Origin: Arthrobacter_H rhombi
GTDB lineage: Bacteria > Actinomycetota > Actinomycetes > Actinomycetales > Micrococcaceae
Reading direction: 5' to 3'
Assembly: GCF_039526245.1 (NCBI RefSeq)
Contig: NZ_BAAAIV010000010.1
Span: 218,652-282,651 of the forward strand
DNA: 64,000 nt
The notes below the pieces were generated by a model. That model was not told the DNA's origin. It saw only the letters and a list, made by a program, of their open reading frames with translations, and ran no database searches. A program made the position numbers and the translations under genes. Positions 23,812 to 35,137 of this stretch are shown here, one piece after another. Numbering within the stretch: the stretch's first letter is position 1; each line of letters starts with the position of its first letter.

Positions 23812-24114
23812 TCAGTCGCGCAGCGGGGAACCGATGACGTCGAACCGCAGGCCGCCGAATTCGCCGGAGAGCAGGGGCCGGGCGGCGGCGATCGCCGCCT
23901 GGACCTCGGGCAGCGCCAGCGATTCCTGGTGCGCCGCCTCGTTGTCCCAGAGTTCAAGGACGTAGACCGTGTCCGGATTCTCGGCGTTGACCCCGACCTC
24001 GTAGGCGATGCACCCCAGTCCGGCCAGGACGTCGCTGCGCCGGGTCAGGTGGGCGACCAGTTCGTCGCGTTTTCCGGGGGCGGCTCCGAGGGTTCCCACA
24101 TTGGCAAAAGTCAT
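23812..24114 (-). CDS. Putative quinol monooxygenase (ABM domain)
   Basis: The 100-residue ABM/YgiN-like protein has FANVGTLGAAPGKRDELVAHL, CIAYEVGVNAENPDTVYVLELWDNEAAHQESL and a C-terminal LLSGEFGGLRFDVIG. The family forms dimeric barrels that oxidise quinols or detoxify aromatic intermediates. The -10 hexamer TAGGCT (24121-24126, minus strand) is exactly 6 nt before the ATG, so it is probably leaderless. It converges with the SGNH hydrolase gene and is divergent from the VIT transporter gene. Confidence 0.82.
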   Translation of the reverse strand: MTFANVGTLGAAPGKRDELVAHLTRRSDVLAGLGCIAYEVGVNAENPDTVYVLELWDNEAAHQESLALPEVQAAIAAARPLLSGEFGGLRFDVIGSPLRD

Positions 24115-24167
24115 GCCGTCAGCCTAGCGCTGGCTCGCCGGACTCCAATGGTGGTTGACTAGGTCGC

Positions 24168-24902
24168 ATGAGCAGCCTGCCGGAACCCGCACCCCATGCG
24201 GATGAACCGCACGAATCCGCCGGACTGGCCGAACGCCTGAACTGGCTGCGTGCCGGGGTGCTGGGCGCCAACGACGGGATCGTCTCCACGGCGGCTGTCG
24301 TGGTCGGCGTCGCCGGGGCAACGACCGCCACCGGCCCCATTCTGACCGCCGGTGCCGCGGCCTTGATCGGCGGTGCGGTCTCCATGGCGCTGGGCGAGTA
24401 CGTTTCGGTCTCCAGCTCGGCCGACTCGCAGAAGGCGCTGATCGCCCAGGAGCGCCGCGAACTCGAGGAGATGCCGGACGAGGAGCTCTCCGAACTCACC
24501 TACCTGTATGAACGGCGCGGACTCAGCGCCGAAACCGCCGCGACGGTCGCCCGGGAGCTGACGGCCCACGACGCGCTCGCCGCGCATCTGGACGCCGAAC
24601 TGAACATCGACCCCGACGAGGTCGTCAGCCCGTGGAATGCCGCGGCGGCCTCAGCGGTCTCCTTCACCGTCGGGGCGTTGCTGCCCTTCCTCACCGCGGT
24701 GCTGCTGCCCGCGGCGTTGAAGATCCCCGTGACCTTCGCCGCGGTCCTGGTGGCATTGGCGGTCACCGGAGGCCTGGGCGCCTACCTGGGGCGGGCGCCG
24801 ATGGCGCGACCGATCGTGCGTGTGGTCATCGGCGGCGTGCTGGCTCTGGGCGCCACGTTCCTCATCGGGACCTGGCTCGGGAGCAGCGGGGCCCTGGGCT
24901 AG
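24168..24902 (+). CDS. VIT1/CCC1-family Fe2+/Mn2+ transporter
   Basis: The 244-residue membrane protein has the vacuolar-iron-transporter pattern: LNWLRAGVLGANDGIVSTAAVVVGVAGA (first helix with conserved Asp), AGAAALIGGAVSMALGEYVSVSSSADSQ (second helix with Met and Glu), a cytoplasmic Glu-rich metal-binding stretch (QERRELEEMPDEELSELT), and three further helices. These carriers export iron or manganese from the cytosol. It overlaps the convergent permease gene by 4 nt. Confidence 0.88.
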   Translation: MSSLPEPAPHADEPHESAGLAERLNWLRAGVLGANDGIVSTAAVVVGVAGATTATGPILTAGAAALIGGAVSMALGEYVSVSSSADSQKALIAQERRELEEMPDEELSELTYLYERRGLSAETAATVARELTAHDALAAHLDAELNIDPDEVVSPWNAAAASAVSFTVGALLPFLTAVLLPAALKIPVTFAAVLVALAVTGGLGAYLGRAPMARPIVRVVIGGVLALGATFLIGTWLGSSGALG

Positions 24903-26380
24903 GAGCGGGAGGTGGCTCCGACGTCGTGCCTCGAAGCGACCGTGGAGCGCCGCCGGCCGTAGGCGAGGTAGACACCCGCGCCGAGCACCATCCAGAGTCC
25001 GAACACGACCCAGGTGATGCCGCCCAGGTTGACCATCAGGAACACGCAGCCGGCGACGGCCAGGATCGGGGTCACCGGGTAGAACGGTACGCGGAACGTG
25101 CGCGGCAGATCCGGGCGGTTCCGGCGCAGGTAGATGACCGAGAGGCTGACCAGGCTGAACGCGAAGAGCGTGCCGATGCTGGTGGCGTCTGCCAGCTGGC
25201 CCAGCGGAACCACCCCCGCGGTGAGGGCGATGGTGCCTCCGGTGATCAGCGTGTTCAGCACCGGGGTGCCGGTGCGCGGGTTCAGCTTGCCGAACACCCG
25301 CGGGACCATGCCGTCGCGCGACATGGCCACCAGCACGCGGGTCTGCCCGTACAGGACGGTGATGACGATGCTGATGATGGCCACCACCGCGCCGACGGCG
25401 AAGACCAGTGCGACCCAGGGTTGCCCGGTGATCTCCTCCAGGACCTGCACCAGGGCGGCCTCCTTGCCGACGAACCACTGCCAGTCCTTCGCTCCCACCG
25501 CGGCGACGGCGACCAGGATGTAGAGCACGGTGACGATGATCATCGAGGCGATGATGGCCCGGGGGAGGTCGCGCTGCGGGTTCACCGCCTCCTCGCCGGC
25601 GGTGGAAGCGGCGTCGAAGCCGATGTAGGAGAAGAACAGGCGCGAGGCAGCTGCCGAGACGCCCGCGGTGCCCATGGGCAGCAGCGGGGCGAAGTTGCCG
25701 GTGTTGAACGCACTGAAAGCGATCACGACGAAGAAGATGAGCACGGCGATCTTCAGGAACACCAGCACGGTGTTCACCGTGGCGGACTCCTTGGCGCCGC
25801 GCATCAGCAGGACCATGGCCAGCACCACCACGACCACGGCGGGGATGTTGAACACGCCGCCGTCGGCCCCCGGCGGGTTGGTCAGGGCGGCGGGCAACTC
25901 GACGTTGAAGGTCGAGGCCAGCTCGTTGACGTATTCGCCGGCACCCACGGCAATGGCCGCCACGGACACCCCGTATTCGAGGATCAGGCACCAGCCGCAG
26001 ATCCAGGCCAGGCCCTCGCCCATGGTCGCGTACGTGTAGGAGTAGCTGGACCCCGAAACGGGCACTGCACCTGCCATTTCCGCATAGGACAGCGCCGCCA
26101 GCAGGGCGGCGATCCCGGCGATGGTGAAGGAGATCCAGACGGCGGGACCTGCCAACGGCACGGAGGAGCCCAGGACCACGAAGATGCCGGTTCCCAGGGT
26201 GGCGCCGACGCTGATCATCGTCAGTTGCAGCACGCCCAGCGTGCGGCGCATGGTGCCGCTGCCTGAGCCGTGTCCGGCCTCGGCGCTGAGTGCCTCGACG
26301 TCCTTGCGCAGCAGCAACTGCCGTCCCAGCGGGAGGCGGGGCCGGGAGGCCGGGGCCGGGTGGTTGGCGGAAGCCTGCAT
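24899..26380 (-). CDS. APC-superfamily amino acid permease (CAT-like)
   Basis: This 493-residue transporter has about 12 to 14 helices. The first helix holds the substrate motif MISVGATLGTGIFVVLGS, and helix 6 holds FFSYIGFDAASTAGEEAVNPQRDLP. Both are typical of cationic amino acid transporter-type APC permeases (YfnA/GadC relatives). It lies divergent from the glycine-cleavage operon across the riboswitch region; whether it carries glycine or serine is unknown. Confidence 0.88.
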   Translation of the reverse strand: MQASANHPAPASRPRLPLGRQLLLRKDVEALSAEAGHGSGSGTMRRTLGVLQLTMISVGATLGTGIFVVLGSSVPLAGPAVWISFTIAGIAALLAALSYAEMAGAVPVSGSSYSYTYATMGEGLAWICGWCLILEYGVSVAAIAVGAGEYVNELASTFNVELPAALTNPPGADGGVFNIPAVVVVVLAMVLLMRGAKESATVNTVLVFLKIAVLIFFVVIAFSAFNTGNFAPLLPMGTAGVSAAASRLFFSYIGFDAASTAGEEAVNPQRDLPRAIIASMIIVTVLYILVAVAAVGAKDWQWFVGKEAALVQVLEEITGQPWVALVFAVGAVVAIISIVITVLYGQTRVLVAMSRDGMVPRVFGKLNPRTGTPVLNTLITGGTIALTAGVVPLGQLADATSIGTLFAFSLVSLSVIYLRRNRPDLPRTFRVPFYPVTPILAVAGCVFLMVNLGGITWVVFGLWMVLGAGVYLAYGRRRSTVASRHDVGATSRS

Positions 26381-26586
26381 GGCGCGTCCTCAACGGGCTC
26401 GAGGGGCCCGGGTCAGGTGGTGGTTGCCGGATTGCGGCAACGGCCGGTGGTGGAAGGGGTCGGCTCATATTTTTGCACCCTCATGCATGGTTACAAAACC
26501 GGCGGGTTCGCCACCGCAGCTTGTCTGTGGCGTGGATCTCGCCGTATCATGGAGACGTGTCCGCGAGGACACACGCCAATGACATG

Positions 26587-26790
26587 CGGCGGGAGAGTCC
26601 CGTTCAGAACCACTGGCGGGCGCCGTAGGAGCAATACCCTCCCCGGGAATCTCTCAGGCATCCGTACCGCCGCGCTGAGGCAACTCTGGAAAGAAGCAGC
26701 ACCCCGCGGGGCCTGCTCACCGACGGTGCAAGCCACGTCCGGGACACCGGGCACGGCGGAATCTCTCAGGTCCAATACAGAGTCGGGGAG
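26587..26790 (+). ncRNA. Tandem glycine riboswitch (gcvT element)
   Basis: Two glycine aptamers in tandem lie in the leader of gcvP. Aptamer 1 (26587-26695) contains GCGGGAGAGTCCCG, GCGCCGTAGGAGCAA and GGAATCTCTCAGGCA, ending in CTGAGGCAACTCTGGAAAG. Aptamer 2 (26696-26790) contains CGACGGTGCAAGCCACG, GGCGGAATCTCTCAGGTCC and CAGAGTCGGGGAGG. These conserved segments are diagnostic of the family. Glycine binding typically switches expression on. A short CCGAA/TTCGG hairpin (26793-26807) lies between aptamer 2 and the gcvP start and may form part of the expression platform. Confidence 0.92.
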
Positions 26791-26845
26791 GAACCGAAGC
26801 TCATTCGGCGTGCACTGCACACCGACCACACTTGGAGTTCCCCTG

Positions 26846-29731
<2,886 letters not shown>

Positions 29732-29768
29732 CCCGGATCCCCGGAACCCGACGAAAGGCAGACTCCCC

Positions 29769-30896
29769 GTGAGCACCGAAACCACCACCACGCCGCAGCA
29801 GACGCCCCTGCACGGCGAACACGAGAAGCTGGGCGCGAACTTCACCGACTTCGGCGGCTGGGACATGCCGCTGAAGTACGGCTCCGAGCTCGCCGAGCAC
29901 CAGGCGGTCCGCGAGGCCGCCGGACTCTTCGACCTCTCCCACATGGGCGAGGTCCGGGTCGAGGGCTCCGACGCGGCCACGTTCCTGAATACCGCACTGG
30001 CCGGCAACATGGCGGTCATGAAGGTCGGAAAGGCCAAGTACTCGGTGATCTGCAACGCCGAGGGCGGGATCATCGATGACCTGATCACCTACCGCCGCGC
30101 CGAGGACCGCTTCCTGGTGGTCCCCAACGCCGGTAACGCCCCCGTGGTGGCGGCTGCCCTGGCCGAACGCGCCGCAGGCTTCGACGTCACCGTCACCGAC
30201 GACTCCGCCGACACGGCACTCGTGGCCATCCAGGGGCCGCTCGCCGAGTCGATCCTGCTCGGCCTCGTGGCCGAGGCGGACGCCGAAACGGTCTCCGGCA
30301 TGAAGTACTACGCAGCAGATGACGTCACCGTCGCCGGGATCAACGTGCTGCTGGCACGCACCGGCTACACCGGCGAGGACGGGTTCGAGCTCTACATCCC
30401 CAATGCCGACGCCGTGGCACTGTGGAATGCGCTGTTGGAAGCCGGCACGGAGCGCGGGCTCATCCCGGCGGGGCTGGCCTGCCGCGACTCGCTGCGCCTG
30501 GAGGCCGGCATGCCGCTCTACGGCAACGAGCTCTCCCTGGAGACCACCCCGTTCGACGCCGGACTGGGCCCCATCGTCTCCTTCAAGAAGGAAGAGGACT
30601 TCGTGGGCCGCGCCGCCCTGGAGGCCAGGAAGGCCGACGGCACCGCCCGCAAGCTCGTGGGACTGAAGGGGCTCGGGCGCCGGGCCGGACGTTCGCACTA
30701 CGCTGTCATGAAGGACGGCAACGTCGTCGGCGAGGTCACCTCGGGCCAGCCCAGCCCCACGCTGGGATACCCGATCGCCCTCGCCTACGTCGACGCCGCC
30801 CTGGCCGAGGTCGGCACCGCAGTGGACGTCGACCTGCGCGGCAAGCCCCAGCCTTTCGAGGTCGTGGCCCTGCCGTTCTACACCCGCAACAAGTAA
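29769..30896 (+). CDS. gcvT: Aminomethyltransferase, T-protein
   Basis: The 375-residue T-protein transfers the aminomethyl carbon to tetrahydrofolate and releases ammonia. Family marks include FGGWDMPLKYGSELAEHQAVREAAGLFDLSHMGEV (N-terminal folate-binding region), RTGYTGEDGFELYIP and ACRDSLRLEAGMPLYGNEL. GTG start at 29769 with GAAAGGCAG upstream; it follows gcvP by 37 nt in the same operon. Confidence 0.96.
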   Translation: MSTETTTTPQQTPLHGEHEKLGANFTDFGGWDMPLKYGSELAEHQAVREAAGLFDLSHMGEVRVEGSDAATFLNTALAGNMAVMKVGKAKYSVICNAEGGIIDDLITYRRAEDRFLVVPNAGNAPVVAAALAERAAGFDVTVTDDSADTALVAIQGPLAESILLGLVAEADAETVSGMKYYAADDVTVAGINVLLARTGYTGEDGFELYIPNADAVALWNALLEAGTERGLIPAGLACRDSLRLEAGMPLYGNELSLETTPFDAGLGPIVSFKKEEDFVGRAALEARKADGTARKLVGLKGLGRRAGRSHYAVMKDGNVVGEVTSGQPSPTLGYPIALAYVDAALAEVGTAVDVDLRGKPQPFEVVALPFYTRNK

Positions 30897-30936
30897 CGCC
30901 CACCCGTACTGGATCCCCGAGACAGAGGACAACACC

Positions 30937-31317
30937 ATGAGCAAGGTTCTTTCCACCCTCCGCTACTCCGCCGAGCACGAGTGGGTCGACGGTTCGACCC
31001 CGACCAAGGTCGGCATCACCCAGGTCGCCGCCGATGCACTCGGCGACGTCGTCTACGTCGACCTGCCCGAGGCCGGCACCACCATCACCGCCGGCGATAC
31101 CTGCGGCGAAGTCGAATCCACCAAGTCGGTTTCCGACCTCTACGCACCGGTCACCGGCACCGTCCTGGAACTCAACCAGGAGGCCATCGACAACCCGGCA
31201 CTGCTGAACGAGGACCCGTACGGCAACGGCTGGCTCTTCACCGTCGAGGTCTCCGAGGAAGGCCCGCTGCTCTCCGCAGCGGACTACGCCTCCGCCAACG
31301 GCGGTGACGTCGAGTGA
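30937..31317 (+). CDS. gcvH: Glycine cleavage system H-protein
   Basis: The 126-residue lipoyl carrier protein shuttles intermediates between P, T and L proteins. The lipoylated lysine is in CGEVESTKSVSDLYAPVTG, and the N-terminus RYSAEHEWV is typical. Third gene of the operon, 40 nt after gcvT. Its stop codon overlaps the glyA start (GTGA). Confidence 0.97.
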   Translation: MSKVLSTLRYSAEHEWVDGSTPTKVGITQVAADALGDVVYVDLPEAGTTITAGDTCGEVESTKSVSDLYAPVTGTVLELNQEAIDNPALLNEDPYGNGWLFTVEVSEEGPLLSAADYASANGGDVE

Positions 31318-32639
31318 CCACGACGACTGCACCCGTGGCTGCTCCGTCCCTGACGGCTTCATTGGCCGAGCTCGATCCCGAGGTCGCCTCGCGGATCGAT
31401 GCCGAGCTGGCCCGCCAGCAGGACGGCCTGGAGATGATCGCCTCGGAGAACCACACGGCGCAGGCCGTGATGGCCGCCCAGGGCTCGGTGCTGACGAACA
31501 AATACGCCGAGGGCTACCCGGGGCGGCGCTACTACGGTGGCTGCGAGCAGGTGGACGTGATCGAGTCGTTGGCGATCGAGCGGGTCAAGGCCCTGTTCGG
31601 TGCCGGTTTCGCGAACGTCCAGCCGCACTCCGGTGCCCAGGCCAATGCGTCGGTGATGCACGCGCTGATCCGTCCCGGTGACACCGTGATGGGGTTGAAC
31701 CTGGCCCATGGCGGGCACCTGACGCACGGGATGAAGATCAACTTCTCCGGTCGGCTCTACAACATCGTCCCGTACGGGGTCGACGAGGCCTCCTACGAGG
31801 TCGATATGGACCAGGTGGCGGCGCTGGCGCGCGAGCACCGGCCGAAGATGATCGTTGCCGGCTGGTCGGCGTACCCGCGGCAGTTGGATTTCGCCCGGTT
31901 CCGGGCGATCGCCGATGAGGTCGGCGCCTACCTGTTCGTGGACATGGCCCACTTCGCTGGCCTGGTCGCCGCGGGACTGCACCCCTCACCGGTTCCGCAC
32001 GCGCATGTGGTGTCGTCCACGACGCATAAGACGTTGGCCGGCCCGCGCGGCGGGATCATCCTGACCAACGACGCCGACGTGGCCAAGAAGGTCAATTCCG
32101 CGGTGTTCCCCGGCCAGCAAGGCGGTCCGTTGGAGCATGTGATCGCGGGCAAGGCCGTCGCGTTCAAGATCGCTGCCTCGCAGGAGTTCGCCGAGCGCCA
32201 GACCCGTACCCTGGCTGGTGCGCGGATCCTGGCCGAACGCCTGACCGGTGAGGATGTCTCGGCGCGGGGGATCAGCGTGTTGACCGGGGGCACTGATGTG
32301 CACCTGGTGTTGGTGGACCTGCGTGATTCGGTTCTCGATGGCCAGCAGGGCGAGGACTTGTTGGCCCGGGTGGGGATCACGGTGAACCGCAACGCTGTCC
32401 CGTTTGATCCGCGTCCTCCGATGGTGACGTCGGGGTTGCGGATCGGGACCCCGGCGTTGGCCACGCGTGGTTTCTCCGAAGCCGCGTTCTCCGATGTTGC
32501 CGACATCATCGCCGAGGCGTTGGTGGCCGGCACTGCCGAGGGTGGTGCCGACGAGACAGTCTTGGCTTCGCTCGCGGAGCGGGTGTCCGCCCTGGCGGCG
32601 GCCCACCCGCTCTACCCGGAGCTGGCCCCGCTCTCCTGA
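31314..32639 (+). CDS. glyA: Serine hydroxymethyltransferase
   Basis: This 441-residue PLP enzyme interconverts glycine and serine with 5,10-methylene-THF. Marks are MIASENHTAQAVMAAQGSVLTNKYAEGYPGRRYYGGCEQVD, the PLP lysine in STTHKTLAGPRGGII, and the VFPGQQGGPLEH segment. The GTG start overlaps the gcvH stop by 4 nt, so it is coupled. With the cleavage system it converts two glycines into one serine. A second glyA may exist elsewhere in the genome. Confidence 0.96.
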   Translation: MTTTTAPVAAPSLTASLAELDPEVASRIDAELARQQDGLEMIASENHTAQAVMAAQGSVLTNKYAEGYPGRRYYGGCEQVDVIESLAIERVKALFGAGFANVQPHSGAQANASVMHALIRPGDTVMGLNLAHGGHLTHGMKINFSGRLYNIVPYGVDEASYEVDMDQVAALAREHRPKMIVAGWSAYPRQLDFARFRAIADEVGAYLFVDMAHFAGLVAAGLHPSPVPHAHVVSSTTHKTLAGPRGGIILTNDADVAKKVNSAVFPGQQGGPLEHVIAGKAVAFKIAASQEFAERQTRTLAGARILAERLTGEDVSARGISVLTGGTDVHLVLVDLRDSVLDGQQGEDLLARVGITVNRNAVPFDPRPPMVTSGLRIGTPALATRGFSEAAFSDVADIIAEALVAGTAEGGADETVLASLAERVSALAAAHPLYPELAPLS

Positions 32640-32667
32640 GCCGCGCAGCGTCGTCGGACGCCGTGAC

Positions 32668-32702
32668 AGCGGGCCCGGGGACTCGATTTCCCCGGGCCCG
32701 CT
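32668..32702 (+). terminator. Terminator after glyA
   Basis: AGCGGGCCCGGGGA and TCCCCGGGCCCGCT form a perfect stem of about 14 bp around a short loop, beginning 28 nt after the glyA stop. It ends the gcv operon or at least attenuates readthrough into sdaA. Confidence 0.8.
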
Positions 32703-32814
32703 GCGCACCACCACCTCGACGACGTGTCACCGGGGGAGGCCCACCAGCCTCCTCCTACCCGTGGATCCGGCCCCTGCCGCCTCCGCACCCCTCTCGTTCA
32801 AAGGAAGTACCAGC

Positions 32815-34224
32815 ATGGCCATCAGTGTTTTCGACCTCTTCTCGGTCGGCATCGGTCCCTCGAGTTCCCACACCGTCGGACCCATGCGGGCCGCCCAGCG
32901 CTTCGCGTCAGGACTCGTGGAGCAACAGCTGGCCGCAGCCACCGCGGATCTGCGCATCGACGTCTACGGATCCCTCGCCGCCACCGGACGTGGCCACGGC
33001 ACCTTCACCGCAGTCCTGCTGGGACTGGAGGGCTTCGAACCGGAGAACATCCTGCCGGACCAGGTCGAGGAACGCCTGACCGATATCGCGGAGACCGGGA
33101 CGCTGCGTTTCTGCGCCGAGCTCGGCGTCCAGAACGACCTCAAGTACGCGGTCGAGGACATGGTCCAGCATCCACTGACCGTGCTGCCCCGGCACACCAA
33201 CGGCATCCGCTTCCAGGCGCTCGACGCCGACGGCGGGGTCCTGCTGGACGAGACCTACTTCTCCGTCGGCGGGGGTTTCATCGTCCGCGAGGGCGATGAG
33301 GAGGCCGCCGCCGCCGAACTCGACGAGGTCAACCAGGAACTGCCCTACCCCTTCCGCACCTCAGCGGAACTGCTGGGGCACTGCACCACCAGCTCGATGG
33401 GCATCGCCGACGTCATGCTGGCCAACGAACTCACCTACCGCACCCGCGAGGAGATCCGCGAGGGCCTGCTGCACATCTGGACCGTCATGGAGGAATGCAA
33501 GGACTCCGCCATCGCCCGCGAGGGAATCCTTCCGGGCGGCCTGAAGGTCCGCCGCCGCGCACCCGACTGGCACGAACGCCTCAGCAAGGAGGACAAGGAC
33601 CGGGACCCGCGCTACTGGCAGGAATGGGTCAACCTCGTCGCCTTGGCCGTGAACGAGGAGAACGCCTCCGGCGGACGTGTCGTCACCGCCCCGACCAATG
33701 GTGCGGCGGGCATCATCCCCGCCGTCATGTTCTACGCCACGCACTACCTGCCCGGCATCGAATACGCCACGGGAGCGGACAAGGAGGACATCATCGTCCG
33801 CTTCCTGCTGGCCGCCGCCGCCGTCGGCGTGCTCTACAAGGAGCAGGCCTCCATCTCCGGGGCAGAGGTCGGCTGCCAGGGCGAGGTCGGTTCGGCGTCC
33901 TCCATGGCAGCTGCCGGGCTCGCCGAGGTCCTGGGCGGCAGCCCCGCCCAGGTGGAGAATGCCGCGGAGATCGCCATGGAGCACAACCTCGGGCTCACCT
34001 GCGACCCCATCGGCGGGCTCGTGCAGATCCCCTGCATCGAACGCAACGCCATCGGTGCCTCCAAGGCAGTCAACGCCGCCAAGATGGCCCTGATGGGCGA
34101 CGGCGAACACCGCGTCTCCCTCGACGAGGTCATCATCACCATGCGCGAGACCGGCAAGGACATGAGCGACAAGTACAAGGAGACCGCCATGGGCGGCCTC
34201 GCGGTGAACGTCGTGGAGTGCTAG
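32815..34224 (+). CDS. sdaA: L-serine ammonia-lyase, iron-sulfur type
   Basis: The 469-residue single-chain L-serine dehydratase converts serine to pyruvate and ammonia with a [4Fe-4S] cluster. The N-terminal SVFDLFSVGIGPSSSHTVGPM is characteristic. The cluster cysteines lie in GAEVGCQGEVG and LTCDPIGGLVQIPCIERN, with the C-terminal dehydratase domain intact. GGAAG precedes the ATG at 32815. Placed after gcvPTH-glyA, it completes a glycine to serine to pyruvate route. A terminator lies between, so it probably also has its own promoter in 32703-32814. Confidence 0.95.
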   Translation: MAISVFDLFSVGIGPSSSHTVGPMRAAQRFASGLVEQQLAAATADLRIDVYGSLAATGRGHGTFTAVLLGLEGFEPENILPDQVEERLTDIAETGTLRFCAELGVQNDLKYAVEDMVQHPLTVLPRHTNGIRFQALDADGGVLLDETYFSVGGGFIVREGDEEAAAAELDEVNQELPYPFRTSAELLGHCTTSSMGIADVMLANELTYRTREEIREGLLHIWTVMEECKDSAIAREGILPGGLKVRRRAPDWHERLSKEDKDRDPRYWQEWVNLVALAVNEENASGGRVVTAPTNGAAGIIPAVMFYATHYLPGIEYATGADKEDIIVRFLLAAAAVGVLYKEQASISGAEVGCQGEVGSASSMAAAGLAEVLGGSPAQVENAAEIAMEHNLGLTCDPIGGLVQIPCIERNAIGASKAVNAAKMALMGDGEHRVSLDEVIITMRETGKDMSDKYKETAMGGLAVNVVEC

Positions 34225-34754
34225 GGGCACCCCAGGACACCGGGCTGGGGCTGCGGCGCCTGGTTCCCGGCGACGAGGACCAGGCGCTGGCCGCCCACGC
34301 CGAACTCGCCGCCGACGGCTTCGATTTCCTGCTCGGGTACGACGACGGAGAGGACTTCGCGGCGTATGCCACCCGCCTGGCCGCCCAGGAACAGGGCAGG
34401 GAGCTCGCCGAGGGCTTCGTCCCGCACACGTTCCTGGTCGCCGAGGCCGCGGGCCAGCTCATCGGCAGGATCTCGCTGCGGCACGAACTGACTCCGATGC
34501 TCGCGTCCATCGGCGGCCACGTCGGCTATGCCGTCCGGCCCGGGTTCCGCCGTCGGGGTCATGCCCGCGCGCTCCTGCGCGGGGTGCTGCCCCTGGCGGC
34601 CCGGCACGGCCTGGATGCGGTGCTGGTGACCTGCGATGACTCCAACGTCGCGTCGCGGCGCGTCATCGAGGGCGCAGGCGGTGTCCCGGACGGTGCCGTC
34701 GAGCTGGTTCCCGGCCATTCCAAGCTGCGCTACTGGGTTCCCACCGGCGTTTAG
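34218..34754 (+). CDS. GNAT-family N-acetyltransferase
   Basis: This 178-residue protein has the GNAT acetyl-CoA fold. The core is THFLVAEAAGQLIGRISLRHEL, then VGYAVRPGFRRRGHARALLRGVLPLA (the R/Q-x-x-G-x-G/A pyrophosphate loop reads RRRGHA), and CDDSNVASRRVIEGAGG. It resembles uncharacterised acetyltransferases and the substrate is unknown. The GTG start at 34218 overlaps the end of sdaA by 7 nt, with a weak site (GGAG) too close to it, so translation is probably coupled to sdaA. Confidence 0.8.
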   Translation: MLGAPQDTGLGLRRLVPGDEDQALAAHAELAADGFDFLLGYDDGEDFAAYATRLAAQEQGRELAEGFVPHTFLVAEAAGQLIGRISLRHELTPMLASIGGHVGYAVRPGFRRRGHARALLRGVLPLAARHGLDAVLVTCDDSNVASRRVIEGAGGVPDGAVELVPGHSKLRYWVPTGV

Positions 34755-34773
34755 CCCCGTCCACAGCTCCCGG

Positions 34774-34779
34774 CTAGGG
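34774..34779 (+). promoter_or_regulatory. -10 box of the mgtE leader
   Basis: TAGGGT lies about 9 nt before the first paired base of the M-box riboswitch (34788), the position expected for the promoter that makes the Mg2+-sensing leader. Confidence 0.5.
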
Positions 34780-34787
34780 TGGAGGGT

Positions 34788-34956
34788 GAAGCACATCGTT
34801 AGGCGAGGCTTCTGCACGGACACAGGCCGCTGACCCCACGACATCCAGAGATGCCCACGGTCAGGACAGACCTCCCCGGATTAAGGGGTGGTCCCAAGCG
34901 GCTTCCGGTTCCCCGGATACGCCCTGCAGTGCTGAAGCCCGGACGTGGGGTGCTTC
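34788..34956 (+). ncRNA. M-box (ykoK) Mg2+ riboswitch
   Basis: Outer stem P1 is GAAGCAC (34788-34794) pairing with GTGCTTC (34950-34956). Inside, CGTTAGGCGAGGCTTCTGCACGG, CAGGCCGCTGACCCCACG, a GGTCAGGACAGACC segment and GCCCTGCAGTGCTGAAGCCC reproduce the conserved M-box blocks (GUUAGGUGAGGCUCCU, ACAAAGGCUACUGCCC, GCCACAGUGCUAAAGCUC). It binds several Mg2+ ions and represses downstream magnesium-transport genes when Mg2+ is plentiful. Downstream lie an uORF and mgtE. Confidence 0.9.
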
Positions 34957-35018
34957 GTCCCGTGCACGCAGGATCGGCCCCGGTGCCGACTGCGCCCGGT
35001 CGATGGAGGTGAACCGCT

Positions 35019-35099
35019 ATGGACGACGGTCGATCAGCAGCGCCCGCACGAGCTGCGGGCCACCCCGAGTTCCCGGCGCCGCGCGCCGCCATCAGCTAG
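35019..35099 (+). CDS. 26-codon proline-containing upstream ORF in the mgtE leader
   Basis: An ATG at 35019 is preceded by a perfect GGAGGTGA (35005-35012) with 6-nt spacing, far better than the site before mgtE itself. The encoded peptide starts with the acidic MDD, has prolines at 9, 16, 19 and 21, and ends at TAG 35097-35099, 38 nt before the mgtE start. It lies between the Mg2+ riboswitch and mgtE. By analogy with the proline-codon leader mgtL of Salmonella mgtA, it may couple ribosome progress at low Mg2+ to transcription or translation of mgtE. The frame and site are seen; the function is inferred. Confidence 0.6.
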   Translation: MDDGRSAAPARAAGHPEFPAPRAAIS

Positions 35100-35137
35100 C
35101 CGTCCAGCAGGGCGGCACCCCGGAGGGACCCCGGATT

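Noticed and set aside
35003..35137. Earlier in-frame ATG for mgtE at 35003
   Set aside because: It would add a 45-residue Arg/Pro-rich stretch foreign to MgtE, inside the riboswitch leader; 35138 has its own ribosome site and starts at family homology.
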